DNA of 7,001 bases. It comes from Succinivibrionaceae bacterium. GTDB taxonomy: Bacteria; Pseudomonadota; Gammaproteobacteria; Enterobacterales; Succinivibrionaceae. Under the pieces are notes generated by a model. That model worked only from the letters and a program-made list of their open reading frames with translations, made no database searches and had not been told where the DNA came from. How positions within the stretch are numbered: position 1 is the stretch's first letter; every line of letters begins with the position of its first letter. Where the stretch lies: NCBI GenBank assembly GCA_003477345.1, contig DMTG01000300.1, positions 1 through 7,001 of the forward strand. Direction: 5' to 3'. A program made the translations under genes and the position numbers. Below, one piece after another: positions 1 to 6,573 of the stretch.

Positions 1-1
1 C

Positions 2-1300
2 CTATCCTTTATAAGGTTTATCAAAATAAAGATCTTTTGTAAGATTGATGGAAAATTCAGTGCCTGGCTCTACCGTGAGAGTAGGGGACAGATTCATCTG
101 GCGCCTGATATTCTCGGTCATAAGCCCCTGCATCTGTGTGCTGACATTGCGTGCCATATCATCACCAGTGCTGCGTTTTTCGCGGTAATCTCCATAGGAG
201 TCGGTGGTGGCATCGGCAGCTGTTGAAAGAGTGGCAATAAGGAGCGCGCCGTTCCAGATCTTCAGGTAATGGTTGTCAACTTCAGCCCCAAGCCCTGAAT
301 AGCCGTCTGTGTCCTGAGTTCCCATGTTTCCAAGCTTTAAGTAATCTCCGTTTGGAAAAATCAGTCTGTCAAAGCAGACAAAAACTCTGTTCTGTCCATA
401 GGCAGGACTTGACTCATAGCGGCCGACTGCGCGGGTACCCTGCGGGATCAGCAGATAGTCTCCTGTAAGGGAATCAAAGACATTCTGGCTTACAAGTGCG
501 GTCACCTGACCTGGCAGATCTGAATTTATGCCGTTGACGAGCGTGGTTCTGATATGGCTGCCCTGATTTATGTAGTAGCGCCCGCGCGGCTTCTGGACCT
601 TGTAGGGACTTATGTAGTCATCCTCATCGTTATCTTTATCGGCCAATTCAGGAAGAACTCCCTGCTGACCGCCTAAGACGAAATCATCTCTGATTGATTT
701 TTCTCTGGCAATCGAGACCTCTCCTTTATCTGAGGTGGTGGTGACTTTTGAGGAGGAGAGCATGGCATGTCTTCTGACAGTCTGCTGCTCGGTTAACTTG
801 TCATGAGTATCGGAGACTCTGTCAGGATCGGCCGCCTGTCCATAGCTTACGGGCACAGAGGTATTCTCTGAAGGGGAATAGTTCTGCTCATAGTTAAAAT
901 CGAAGGCCTCCGGGAGTTCAGCCCCTGCACTATAGCTTTTCTCTGCACTCTGGTGACTGTCAGATGTCAGAGCCTCGGTAAGCTCATCTGAGACCTGATC
1001 TTTTACAGACTGAAGCAGTCTTTGAGCATAGCTTGTTTTTTTTCTGTCTTTTTCATCTGCCCGGGCCTCAAGCGATGATGCGATTCTGTCTACATCAGGG
1101 GTTCTTAAGGTCGCGCCCGGGTTTTGTGAAAGTCGCGGAGCACCGGAGCTTACAGACTGAGCGTTTTCTTCCGCGCCTGTGCTGTACAGAAGCGCGCAAC
1201 ATAAAACTAAGGCAGTCAGAGCGCCTATTACCAGAAACTTTAATAAAAACAGGTTATGGATTAGAGAGTTCTTCACGGCAGCATCAGCTGTTCTTTTCAT
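2..1300 (-). CDS. trbI: TrbI, VirB10-family channel-spanning protein
   Basis: A complete 432-residue protein (RP4 TrbI about 463); its TAG stop lies at 4-2, right at the window edge. VirB10 proteins span both membranes and transmit ATPase energy to the outer-membrane channel. A short cytoplasmic N-terminus is followed by one membrane helix (about 17-40) and a long polar linker (43-236), rich in Ser, Asp and Glu and not markedly proline-rich. The C-terminal domain (237-425) is typical of the family: INQGSHIRTTLVNGINSDLP (244-263), YLLIPQGTRAVGRYESS (282-298), YGQNRVFVCFDRLIFPNGD (301-319), GYSGLGAEVDNHYLK (333-347) and LTVEPGTEFSINLTKDL (408-424). A run of eight A bases lies in codons 86-89. 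The start has an AGGAGG and overlaps the previous stop codon. In RP4, trbJ comes next. Confidence 0.96.
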   Translation of the reverse strand: MKRTADAAVKNSLIHNLFLLKFLVIGALTALVLCCALLYSTGAEENAQSVSSGAPRLSQNPGATLRTPDVDRIASSLEARADEKDRKKTSYAQRLLQSVKDQVSDELTEALTSDSHQSAEKSYSAGAELPEAFDFNYEQNYSPSENTSVPVSYGQAADPDRVSDTHDKLTEQQTVRRHAMLSSSKVTTTSDKGEVSIAREKSIRDDFVLGGQQGVLPELADKDNDEDDYISPYKVQKPRGRYYINQGSHIRTTLVNGINSDLPGQVTALVSQNVFDSLTGDYLLIPQGTRAVGRYESSPAYGQNRVFVCFDRLIFPNGDYLKLGNMGTQDTDGYSGLGAEVDNHYLKIWNGALLIATLSTAADATTDSYGDYREKRSTGDDMARNVSTQMQGLMTENIRRQMNLSPTLTVEPGTEFSINLTKDLYFDKPYKG

Positions 1301-1590
1301 GCCAGTACCTCCTGTAAGCTGTCTTTAACGGTTTTTAACTGTGAATTTATCTTTGAGTGGACAAAAGTCCTGGCAGCTGGCAGTTTTCTGTCTGCGTTAG
1401 TATTGCGGATTATCTTTACAGACTTTTCTGCAGACATTAAAAAAGCAGGCTGTCTAGAAGACTGCTTCACGCTGTCATCATAGGTAGCAGAATTAAGTCT
1501 GCTCACAGCTGCTATATTGATGCAGCAGCTCAGGGCGCAGAACACAAGAAAAGCCTGCAGGAATTTAACCTTCGACGCGGTAATATTCAA
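1297..1590 (-). CDS. trbH: TrbH-position small lipoprotein candidate (VirB7-like)
   Basis: A 97-residue protein encoded between the VirB9 and VirB10 genes, where RP4 has its lipoprotein gene trbH (about 160 residues). I do not recognise the sequence itself as TrbH, so the name rests on position. The N-terminus has lysines at 7 and 9, a hydrophobic stretch (about 10-21) and a cysteine pair; ALSC (19-22) is an acceptable though imperfect lipobox with Cys22, or Cys23, as lipid site. The rest is polar, with many Ser, Lys and Asn. VirB7-type lipoproteins stabilise VirB9 at the outer membrane. I chose the TTG start because an AGGAGG sits six bases before it. The gene overlaps the end of trbG by 26 bases, and its TGA shares bases with the trbI ATG, indicating translational coupling on both sides. 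Confidence 0.7.
   Translation of the reverse strand: MNITASKVKFLQAFLVFCALSCCINIAAVSRLNSATYDDSVKQSSRQPAFLMSAEKSVKIIRNTNADRKLPAARTFVHSKINSQLKTVKDSLQEVLA
1308..1313 (-). promoter_or_regulatory. Ribosome binding site of trbI
   Basis: AGGAGG on the minus strand lies seven bases before the trbI ATG, inside the last codons of the trbH-position gene. It is a full consensus match, fixes the trbI start at 1298-1300 and, with the ATGA stop-start overlap, suggests tight coupling. Confidence 0.8.
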
Positions 1591-2377
1591 TTTCAACCTC
1601 CTGGTTATCAACGCTCAGACGGGCTCGTGAAAACAGTCCGTCGACAATAAAGGCGTGATTGGCAATGCGGTAATTTAAAAATTCTGAGGTCTCACCTGAA
1701 AATAATGAGCCCGAGTCTTTGGGAAAGGTTAAAACCGGCAGGGTTTTAGAATCGATATCATCAGGCATGACGATGAAGGTTCTGTGGCCGTCATTAAAAA
1801 CGCACTCCGGCATGATTTCCGGATCGCCTGATATAAGGTAGTCATCTTTAGTGAGAGCTTCCTGTTTTTTAAGCTCCTCCTCATTACTAAGCGCGGTGGT
1901 ATCTTCTGGTGCTTCATTATTTAAAAGAGAGTTTTCTGCGTCTGAATATCTAAAGAGCACATGTGGCATATAGCCCTGTCTGCTGGTTTTTAGCTCCAGG
2001 TGATAGGTCCTCTGGCTGGTGGTTATGACCAGCGAGGTTTTTAAATCGTCATCCAGAGGCTTGACGATGACGGGGCCGGCAAGCCCGAGGCCTCTGCTGC
2101 CAGATTTTGACAGTTCAATATTCCAGCGGGTGGCATCGCCCACAAAGACATCGATAATGCTTTCATCAGGTGAGAGTTCAATATCGCTGATTTCAAGTAC
2201 CGAGCACTCTATCTTAGGAATGGTGCCCGAATATTCAAATACGGTGTCACTGTAGGCTGTGGGCTGAGTCTTGGCCGAACTTTCAGAGTAGATAAGGCAT
2301 GCGCCTATGGCAGCAAGCATTATTAAGGAAGTCAGCTTATGCAGTACAGATAAATGCCTTTTTATAAATTTAATCAT
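1565..2377 (-). CDS. trbG: TrbG, VirB9-family outer-membrane core-complex protein
   Basis: A 270-residue exported protein; with VirB7 and VirB10 partners this family forms the channel core near the outer membrane. The N-terminus has a basic stretch (KFIKRH, 3-8) and a hydrophobic core (about 15-30), consistent with export. The N-domain shows ECSVLEISDIELSPDE (57-72), GDATRWNI (80-87), VIVKPLDDDLKTSLVITTSQRTYHL (103-127, quoted in part of the family pattern) and GYMPHVLFRY (135-144). The C-domain has VFNDGHRTFIVMP (193-205), LPVL (213-216) and LNYRIANHAFIVDGLFSRARL (234-254), the hallmark VirB9 ending. The middle (about 145-180) is acidic and variable. Gap to trbF is 27 bases without a purine-rich ribosome site. 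IGAC at 24-27 resembles a lipobox, but a cut after ESSA (32-35) is the alternative. Confidence 0.94.
   Translation of the reverse strand: MIKFIKRHLSVLHKLTSLIMLAAIGACLIYSESSAKTQPTAYSDTVFEYSGTIPKIECSVLEISDIELSPDESIIDVFVGDATRWNIELSKSGSRGLGLAGPVIVKPLDDDLKTSLVITTSQRTYHLELKTSRQGYMPHVLFRYSDAENSLLNNEAPEDTTALSNEEELKKQEALTKDDYLISGDPEIMPECVFNDGHRTFIVMPDDIDSKTLPVLTFPKDSGSLFSGETSEFLNYRIANHAFIVDGLFSRARLSVDNQEVEIEYYRVEG
1597..1602 (-). promoter_or_regulatory. Ribosome binding site of the trbH-position gene
   Basis: The minus strand reads AGGAGG inside the 3' end of trbG. It lies six bases before a TTG codon (1590-1588) in the frame of the next gene, the ideal spacing. This decides the start: the more upstream TTG at 1611-1609 lies ahead of this site, not behind it. 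Confidence 0.75.
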
Positions 2378-2404
2378 AATAACAGCAGGATAGATAAAAT
2401 TTTA

Positions 2405-3100
2405 TTATTTAAGATCCACAGTTTTAAAAGGATCCTGTCCAAAGAAAAAGGTATCTATAACAAGACCTATGGGGTTGAAGCGCAAAAGCTCGCGGTCAGG
2501 ATTTTTCAGATCTTCAAGGTGATAGCTGACAGTGCAGGAGTAGGGGGCTTCTTCCGCGAGCGCTCCGTCCTTTGAATAGCGCAGTTCGTGCCATTCAATT
2601 TTGTAGGAGTTATCGCTGAGGGCGATTATGCTGTCAAATTTTACTTCTACAGACTCTCTCTCATCTGAGGCAAAGGGATTTTCCTGCTCGAGCATCTGGT
2701 TGATTACATGACTTGCCCCGGAGTTTGGCTCAAGCATGGAATAAACATATTTAAGGCTGTTCCTTACAAGTGATCTATCTAAGGTTCGCTGCCTTAAATT
2801 CTGAACAAAGGCGCAGATCTGTGATCCAATGATTCTGCTGTCAGTTAAATTATGAGCCTCGAGCACCCCTTTATATACGAGCAGGCCGTTGTCGTGGTTT
2901 TCTACTATGTAGGGCACCAGAGAGGTTCTGCCGCTCTGGTAGAAATAGCAGCCAAGACCTGTAAAGGCAGCGGCGGCAAACAGAAAGTTGAGAATGAGTG
3001 AATGCAGATTATGATTGAATCTGAACACTCCCAGATTGATTCTGGAGAAGGCCAGAGTATAAGCGGCCTTCTTAGGTTTTGTGGACATGAATCTATACAT
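2405..3100 (-). CDS. trbF: TrbF, VirB8-family periplasmic scaffold protein
   Basis: A 231-residue bitopic inner-membrane protein. VirB8 proteins bridge the inner-membrane complex and the periplasmic core. A short basic N-terminus (KPKK, residues 8-11) is followed by one membrane helix (about 33-54) and a periplasmic domain. Recognisable segments are LVPYIVENHDNG (61-72), just after the helix, and NPIGLVIDTFFFGQD (209-223), the C-terminal NPxG motif of the family. The start at 3098-3100 lies 11 bases after the trbE stop; Met5 (3086-3088) is an alternative, and neither has a good ribosome site, so the exact start is uncertain by four residues. The gene ends in two tandem in-frame stops (TAATAA, 2407-2402). 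Its place directly after trbE matches RP4, not the Ti-type order. Confidence 0.93.
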   Translation of the reverse strand: MYRFMSTKPKKAAYTLAFSRINLGVFRFNHNLHSLILNFLFAAAAFTGLGCYFYQSGRTSLVPYIVENHDNGLLVYKGVLEAHNLTDSRIIGSQICAFVQNLRQRTLDRSLVRNSLKYVYSMLEPNSGASHVINQMLEQENPFASDERESVEVKFDSIIALSDNSYKIEWHELRYSKDGALAEEAPYSCTVSYHLEDLKNPDRELLRFNPIGLVIDTFFFGQDPFKTVDLK

Positions 3101-3111
3101 GGTTTACGTCT

Positions 3112-5652
3112 TTATTCTAAGTTTAGCTGTTGAACAAGGGATTTAATGGATAAAGGTTCGCTCAAAGCGTCATCTGAAGCTTTTTTATCTAAGGTATTTT
3201 CTTTGAGACTTTCTGCCTTCAGCGCTTTATCTATAAGATGACGGCCTCTATCGCCTGACAGGGAATAAATGGCGATTTCCTCAGAAGTCAGGGGCAGCGA
3301 GAATTTTTCAAAATGTCTGTTCTGCTTTATGAAGTAGTCATGTTTGCCAAGTCCTGCGCCAATCTTTTCAATCTGGGAGGGCATAAGGCCGAATTTTTCA
3401 TACTCCTCTGCGCCGTCTGAATAGGCCGCTTCAGGGTTAGGCAGAAAGATCTGGGTCTTTATGCAGTCGCGTAGGGTATCGCTGATATCAGTACGGGTAA
3501 AATCAGATAAGGACTGGGAGCATACAATTACCAGCACATTGTTTTTGCGCATGGTCTTAAGCCAGCTTGTAAGCATATTTCTGAAATCCTCATCAGAGAG
3601 CATCAGCCAGGCCTCATCTATGATGATAGCTCCGGGTCTTTTATAAAGACTGTCTGAGTCGTGACAAGACAGAGTCCTTTCAATCAGGTGAAATATCTGC
3701 ATCAGGACCAGCTCACGGGTGGCGGTTTTTTCTTCACTGCTGCCGCCGTATTCGACTACGCACAGATTTTCATCCTGCAGGGCCGGGTTCTGGTAACCGT
3801 CCAGCACAGAGGAGTTTTCTTCCGAGGACAGATAAAAATCAATCTGGCTTTTAAGTCCCGGATCGCCAAGCTGCACTGCAAAATCAGTAAGGGAGCGCGC
3901 AGAACCTCTTTTCATGCGCATAAGCGCTTCGTGGATTTTTACACTAAGCTCGCTGCTTAGGTGAGCTCCGGCGCTTTTAAAAAGGCGCTCAGCAAAGGCA
4001 CGGGCATACTCCAGATCGCCTTCTGTCTCTAGATATTCAAATGGGCACAGTCTGTCTAAAGGCTTGCTTAGGGAGATGTGCACCCCTGAAAATATTCTGG
4101 TCAGGGCATAGAAAGACATTCCCTTTTCAAAGGCGAATATGCGCATGCCGCGGTAGCGCATGAGATTGGTAATAATAAAGTTTAAAAGTACCGATTTACC
4201 GCTGTCTGGCGGACCTGCGACTATGGTGTTGCCAAGATCCTGTACATGCAGATTCAGAAACATTCTGCCGCCGGTATCGGAGCGCACCAGAGCAAGAGCC
4301 CCGGCATTCTCTCCGTAGCCTTTATTAGGACTTAATGCGCTGCCTGTGTATGGCGCCTCCAGCGGCACGAGACAGGAGAGCATGCTGCTTGATACAGTGG
4401 CCTTTCTGAGATTTTCAAAAACCTGACCTGGTAAAGATCCTATATAGGCTTCAAGATTGTTTAATAATTCAACTCTGCCGTTAAAGCCGCATTTTGAGAT
4501 TATTTCCTGAGCCCGGTTAACACTGCGCCATAGTGAATCCTCGTCGTCTGCGCCGATAATCACGGTGCCGCTGTAGGAGCCAAAGCTCTCAGAGCCTTCG
4601 CTAAGCGCGGTCTCGGCCCTGGTGATAGAAGTTATCTGATTCTGGGCATCGGGATTTTCATTGCTCTGTGTCGCTGTGTTGGTTATCTGCGAGGAAAAGC
4701 TGTGCAGCCTCTGCTGCCAGAGTCTTTTAAGTCTTGAAAACTCCCACTGTGATCTGCCACTACTGAAGGCGATAAAGCGCGAGCTGAACCTAAGAGAGCA
4801 GCCTAGTCTGCAGATCTCGCCTAGAGCGTTGCGCATAATCTTAGGAGGCATGTCATCAATGCTAATACAGATAATTTTTCTGCGGCCAACCTCAATGATT
4901 TCAGAGTCTGTAAGACGCAGATCGCTGCAGCCTAGTACCGCATCTAAGTACATAGGTACAGCAGGCGCTCTTGCTGAACGAGGGCAGGCGCAGATGCAGC
5001 TTTTGATATAGGACAGTGCCGGATGCTGTCCGTCAGGAGATTTTTTTAGTTCTACAAGCGAAACGCATTGCGACATCTCTCTTACAATGGTTTCAAGCTC
5101 TCTGTAAAAATCATCCAGCACCTTTCTGCACACTGAAGGCATGCTGCCTGACAGCAGAACCTCCACATCCATAAGTGCTCTGATTTTTGCATCTCCTTTT
5201 CTCGTAAGAGTAAGGTAAAAGCGGTTACGATAGAAAGGATCAGCCTCCGCGTGCTGCTTTCTGAGGCTTTCAAGTTCTAAAACCGTTCTGTGCTTTGCAA
5301 AAGAGCTCATAGGATAGCCAGGATCTTTTTCTCTGATGCAGTCAATATGGACTGCCCAGCCGCTTGATAGAAGTCTTATGGCTTTTGAAAATCTGCTGCG
5401 GCACTGCGCAATGACGGCATCCGAGAGATCTCCTGTTTCTAAAGGCAGGATTTCATAGCAGCACATAAGCGCGCCGTTTTTGAGTACAAATGTCTTATCG
5501 TCTGCACAGACTGCGTAGTCAATCAGTGAATCAAGTCCTTTCCTGCTTGAATATTTCTTTTTTTCAAACATAAGCGGCAGGGCGCATAGCACTGCGCCTG
5601 CCGTGCATAGGACAGAAGAGAGGATGCAGACTCTGATAATAAGTTCGTTCAT
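3112..5652 (-). CDS. trbE: TrbE, VirB4-family conjugation ATPase
   Basis: At 846 residues this is nearly the same size as RP4 TrbE (about 852). VirB4 ATPases are the largest energy component of the apparatus, needed for pilus assembly and DNA passage at the inner membrane. An N-terminal hydrophobic helix (residues 4-28) should anchor the protein, and LDSLIDYAVCADD with KNGALM (40-63) matches the TrbE N-domain. The ATPase domain shows Walker A GPPDSGKS (480-487), Walker B AIIIDEAW (675-682), the following VLVIVCSQSLSDF motif (706-718) and the LRDCIKTQIFLPNP motif (727-740). All expected catalytic motifs are intact. A C-terminal tail (about 805-846) is polar. No clear Shine-Dalgarno sequence precedes the ATG, so translation is probably coupled to trbD, which stops 17 bases upstream. 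Confidence 0.97.
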   Translation of the reverse strand: MNELIIRVCILSSVLCTAGAVLCALPLMFEKKKYSSRKGLDSLIDYAVCADDKTFVLKNGALMCCYEILPLETGDLSDAVIAQCRSRFSKAIRLLSSGWAVHIDCIREKDPGYPMSSFAKHRTVLELESLRKQHAEADPFYRNRFYLTLTRKGDAKIRALMDVEVLLSGSMPSVCRKVLDDFYRELETIVREMSQCVSLVELKKSPDGQHPALSYIKSCICACPRSARAPAVPMYLDAVLGCSDLRLTDSEIIEVGRRKIICISIDDMPPKIMRNALGEICRLGCSLRFSSRFIAFSSGRSQWEFSRLKRLWQQRLHSFSSQITNTATQSNENPDAQNQITSITRAETALSEGSESFGSYSGTVIIGADDEDSLWRSVNRAQEIISKCGFNGRVELLNNLEAYIGSLPGQVFENLRKATVSSSMLSCLVPLEAPYTGSALSPNKGYGENAGALALVRSDTGGRMFLNLHVQDLGNTIVAGPPDSGKSVLLNFIITNLMRYRGMRIFAFEKGMSFYALTRIFSGVHISLSKPLDRLCPFEYLETEGDLEYARAFAERLFKSAGAHLSSELSVKIHEALMRMKRGSARSLTDFAVQLGDPGLKSQIDFYLSSEENSSVLDGYQNPALQDENLCVVEYGGSSEEKTATRELVLMQIFHLIERTLSCHDSDSLYKRPGAIIIDEAWLMLSDEDFRNMLTSWLKTMRKNNVLVIVCSQSLSDFTRTDISDTLRDCIKTQIFLPNPEAAYSDGAEEYEKFGLMPSQIEKIGAGLGKHDYFIKQNRHFEKFSLPLTSEEIAIYSLSGDRGRHLIDKALKAESLKENTLDKKASDDALSEPLSIKSLVQQLNLE

Positions 5653-5669
5653 TTTTAGTAAAGGCTTGT

Positions 5670-5993
5670 TTATGGTTTTTTATGATTTCTGCACAGATAT
5701 TCCTGACGGGCAGGGTAGTCGCGCTGTCTGTATTCAAGTCTTCTAATCAGAATTTTCAGAAACATAGGATCGTATCTGGCGGCTTTTCTTAACAGGAATA
5801 CCTCCGCAAGCAGAAGAGCAGTGTTGCAGGTTATGGACACAAAGCCCGGGAAACTGAAGGCGGTCGAAACATGCACAAGTAATACGAGGCACAGCATGCT
5901 GCGGTCGCAGCCTAAAAAAAGCTGCGATCTGCCCATGAAGCTGTACTTGCGGGAGTACAGCGCCTCATTTTCAGTTTTAGATGCCGTTTTCAT
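5670..5993 (-). CDS. trbD: TrbD, VirB3-family inner-membrane protein
   Basis: This 107-residue protein is close to RP4 TrbD in size (about 103). VirB3 proteins sit in the inner membrane and associate with the VirB4 ATPase during pilus assembly. A short cytoplasmic leader precedes LFLGCDRSM (residues 25-33), matching the family's FMGGDRE-type segment; one or two hydrophobic segments follow (about 33-66). The charged tail ends with RRLEYRQRDYPARQ (84-97), the typical TrbD ending. The ATG at 5991-5993 is preferred over Met20 because it leaves a family-like leader before the LFLG motif, although its ribosome site (GGA only) is weak. The gene is separate from trbE, with a 17-base gap; in some systems the two are fused. 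Identification rests on both sequence and position. Confidence 0.88.
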   Translation of the reverse strand: MKTASKTENEALYSRKYSFMGRSQLFLGCDRSMLCLVLLVHVSTAFSFPGFVSITCNTALLLAEVFLLRKAARYDPMFLKILIRRLEYRQRDYPARQEYLCRNHKKP

Positions 5994-6000
5994 AAAAAAT

Positions 6001-6011
6001 TCCAGACTGGA
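6001..6011 (-). promoter_or_regulatory. Small inverted repeat covering the weak trbD ribosome site
   Basis: The minus strand reads TCCAGTCTGGA immediately after the larger hairpin. It could form a four-base-pair stem whose 3' arm holds the only Shine-Dalgarno-like bases (GGA, 6003-6001), seven bases before the trbD ATG. The helix is short and may not be stable alone, though it could stack on the larger stem. Whether it limits trbD translation is speculation. Confidence 0.3.
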
Positions 6012-6032
6012 TCCCGCAGCCTGACTGCGGGA
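6012..6032 (-). promoter_or_regulatory. Intercistronic hairpin between trbC and trbD
   Basis: The transcript can form a perfect 8-base-pair stem, TCCCGCAG (6032-6025) with CTGCGGGA (6019-6012), around the loop TCAGG. It starts nine bases past the trbC stop codon. A six-T run lies 12 bases after the stem, directly before the trbD ATG. The distance to the T run is too great for a standard intrinsic terminator, and the operon continues, so a role in protecting the pilin mRNA 3' end or lowering downstream expression is the better inference. Confidence 0.55.
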
Positions 6033-6040
6033 ATTAGTGA

Positions 6041-6568
6041 TTAGACGGTCAGTTTTCTGTATTTCAGATCAGAAGAGTGCTGACTGCTGTTTATATAGGG
6101 AGAATTCAGATCCTGTCCGCCTGGCATCTGGCTCTGACGTTCTGAGGTTTCTAAAAAACTGTCCGTCATGGTTTCTGTAAGTTTCTGCAGTGGCTCTCTT
6201 TTGGCAGCAATCTTTGAGTTATCCTCAGAAACTGCGCAATCTTTCAGATCTCCAATGTCGGCGCCGTTGAAAACATTGGTTACAAAATACTTGGCTCCCA
6301 TCATGAAACCTACCACCAGCACGATGCCGACCATGGAGCGGAACAGCTTGCCGATTTCTCCGCCGTTGAAGATCAGGGTTGCTCCGCAGGCGGTAATGCC
6401 GATAATGGCGATCGCTGAAGCAATGGGGCCTGAAAAGGCGTTGCTGATATTTACAAGATAGGACTCAAAAGGCAGGGTGCCAGATGAGGTTACGCTGGCC
6501 TGAGCCTCTGAAAGAGAGCAGGCGGTAAGTGCGATGCCTAAAGTGAGCTTACAAGTAGTTTTATTCAT
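6041..6568 (-). CDS. trbC: TrbC, VirB2-family conjugative pilin precursor
   Basis: The 175-residue precursor of the pilus subunit. A signal peptide (residues 1-24) ends in AQA, suiting signal peptidase I cleavage before Ser25. The next part closely follows the RP4 TrbC pattern as I recall it: a TLPFESYL segment, a hydrophobic helix (about 47-68), a short FNGGEIGKLFR loop and a second helix (about 79-98), then NVFNG followed by ADIG. In RP4 the mature pilin is a 78-residue ring from Ser37 to Gly114, joined head to tail by TraF, which removes AEIA. Here Ser25 to Gly102 is also exactly 78 residues and is followed by ADIG, so cyclisation is inferred. The hydrophilic tail after Gly102 is 73 residues, against 31 in RP4. 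The gene follows trbB and precedes a hairpin. Family call strong; maturation sites inferred. Confidence 0.93.
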   Translation of the reverse strand: MNKTTCKLTLGIALTACSLSEAQASVTSSGTLPFESYLVNISNAFSGPIASAIAIIGITACGATLIFNGGEIGKLFRSMVGIVLVVGFMMGAKYFVTNVFNGADIGDLKDCAVSEDNSKIAAKREPLQKLTETMTDSFLETSERQSQMPGGQDLNSPYINSSQHSSDLKYRKLTV

Positions 6569-6573
6569 ACAAT

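Noticed and set aside
1033..1317. Plus-strand open frame of 94 codons opposite trbI
   Set aside because: It lies antisense to the trbI N-terminal region, shows no domain or ribosome site, and trbI is strongly supported by family motifs.
3661..3960. Plus-strand open frame of 99 codons opposite trbE
   Set aside because: It is wholly antisense to the VirB4 ATPase domain, has no recognisable features and is best explained as a codon shadow.
4661..5011. Plus-strand open frame of 116 codons opposite trbE
   Set aside because: It is antisense to the TrbE middle region; the translation resembles no family and lacks start signals.
6012..6032. Hairpin after trbC as an operon-ending intrinsic terminator
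   Set aside because: The T run is 12 bases away from the stem and six further genes of the same complex follow on the same strand, so full termination is unlikely.
6168..6461. Plus-strand open frame of 97 codons opposite trbC
   Set aside because: It mirrors the pilin gene; its hydrophobic look comes from the complement of the TrbC membrane helices.
6518..6568. Lipobox-like LTAC (residues 14-17) in the TrbC signal peptide
   Set aside because: The hydrophobic core before it is too short, and the AQA-Ser25 cut reproduces the known pilin N-terminus and 78-residue core.
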